DNA of 64,000 nucleotides, taken from assembly GCF_014356525.2 (NCBI RefSeq), contig NC_052507.1, positions 38,800,368-38,864,367 on the forward strand, written 5' to 3'. Shown here piece after piece: positions 63,895 through 64,000 of the stretch (the first letter of the stretch is position 1; every line of letters begins with the position of its first letter). The notes beneath the pieces were generated by a model that was given only the letters and a program-made list of their open reading frames with translations, was not told the origin of the DNA and made no database searches. Both the position numbers and the translations under genes were made by a program. The DNA is from Nilaparvata lugens (lineage: Eukaryota; Arthropoda; Insecta; Hemiptera; Delphacidae).

Positions 63895-64000
63895 CTAGGT
63901 CCAGCCACCCACACCACCCCTGATCCACCTGAAAACAGCCGCGCCAAACCGACGAGGCTCCTCAATTAGCCTCAGCTCAACAGGCAATGTGTTCCACAAT
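63895..64000 (-). pseudogene. LINE ORF2 C-terminus (partial at window edge)
   Basis: Reads LWNTLPVELRLIEEPRRFGA, then AVFRWIRGGVGGWT-stop. WNxLPxxLR is the C-terminal signature of Jockey/CR1-type ORF2. It continues outside the window; whether the full ORF is intact cannot be seen. Confidence 0.75.

Larger units (their letters stand above)
63404..64000 (-). mobile_element. LINE 3' end with (GAA)n tract and (TTCTA)n tail
   Basis: Minus-strand coding runs in from the window edge. The stop is at 63895-63897. The 3' UTR has a long (TTC)n (plus-strand GAA) tract and ends at the ATAGAATAGAAT tail at about 63390-63413. It lies in the NEMF intron upstream of the first window exon. Confidence 0.78.

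Noticed and set aside
63570..63965. Poly-Ser, poly-Leu and poly-Phe ORFs
   Set aside because: Three frames of a GAA/TTC microsatellite in a LINE 3' UTR.

Overview
The window looks like nuclear DNA of an insect, probably a hemipteran (a guess from the style of the repeats, not proven). It is AT-rich and full of transposable elements. It holds one host gene that I recognise, on the minus strand. This is NEMF (Caliban in flies, Rqc2 in yeast), the ribosome-quality-control factor. Sixteen coding exons run from 63263 down to the stop codon at 11045. The first coding exon lies beyond the right edge of the window. Fifteen exons sit between 32674 and 63263. The last exon is alone at 11045-11243, behind a 21.4 kb intron.

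Layout. 1-10.8 kb lies downstream of NEMF and has no host gene. It holds diverged repeats, PIF/Harbinger transposase debris (about 3557-4700), a Tc1/mariner-type element with 0.67 kb terminal inverted repeats (4921-7038), a palindromic repeat block (8160-9020) and small MITEs. 10.8-11.2 kb is the NEMF 3' end, with a 201-bp hAT MITE just after the stop. 11.3-32.6 kb is the giant last intron. It holds a deleted Tc1-like element, two Ty3/gypsy (errantivirus-like) copies arranged head to head (12620-28620), and a Tc1-type transposon (28649-32024) that carries a GC-rich LTR-like insertion (30690-31745). The minus-strand gypsy copy has itself been hit by a foldback element, by a 9-bp-TSD element containing a 17-unit satellite array, and by a hAT MITE.

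32.6-64 kb holds the remaining NEMF exons and introns. The introns carry a TTAA foldback element, a non-autonomous LTR element with 0.72 kb LTRs (37586-43218), an older inverted relative of it, a second large foldback element, a 5'-truncated LINE, a hAT 3' end, a LINE with a 961-codon open ORF (50811-54217), Harbinger-like MITEs, nested MITEs inside a LINE fragment, and a LINE 3' end at the window edge.

The most unusual objects are: (a) the GC-rich TG...CA insertion at 30690-31745, with an internal ORF, a CCAAT palindrome plus TATA-like promoter, and three tandem histone-mRNA-like hairpins right after the ORF; (b) the head-to-head gypsy pair that ends in a 3' LTR on both sides and has no recognised 5' LTR; (c) the satellite array carried inside a transposon with a 9-bp target duplication; (d) a NEMF exon whose splice donor abuts a hAT terminus and whose acceptor lies 34 bp from a LINE tail. 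No tRNA, rRNA or CRISPR was recognised. All calls are by eye from sequence; none was checked against a database.
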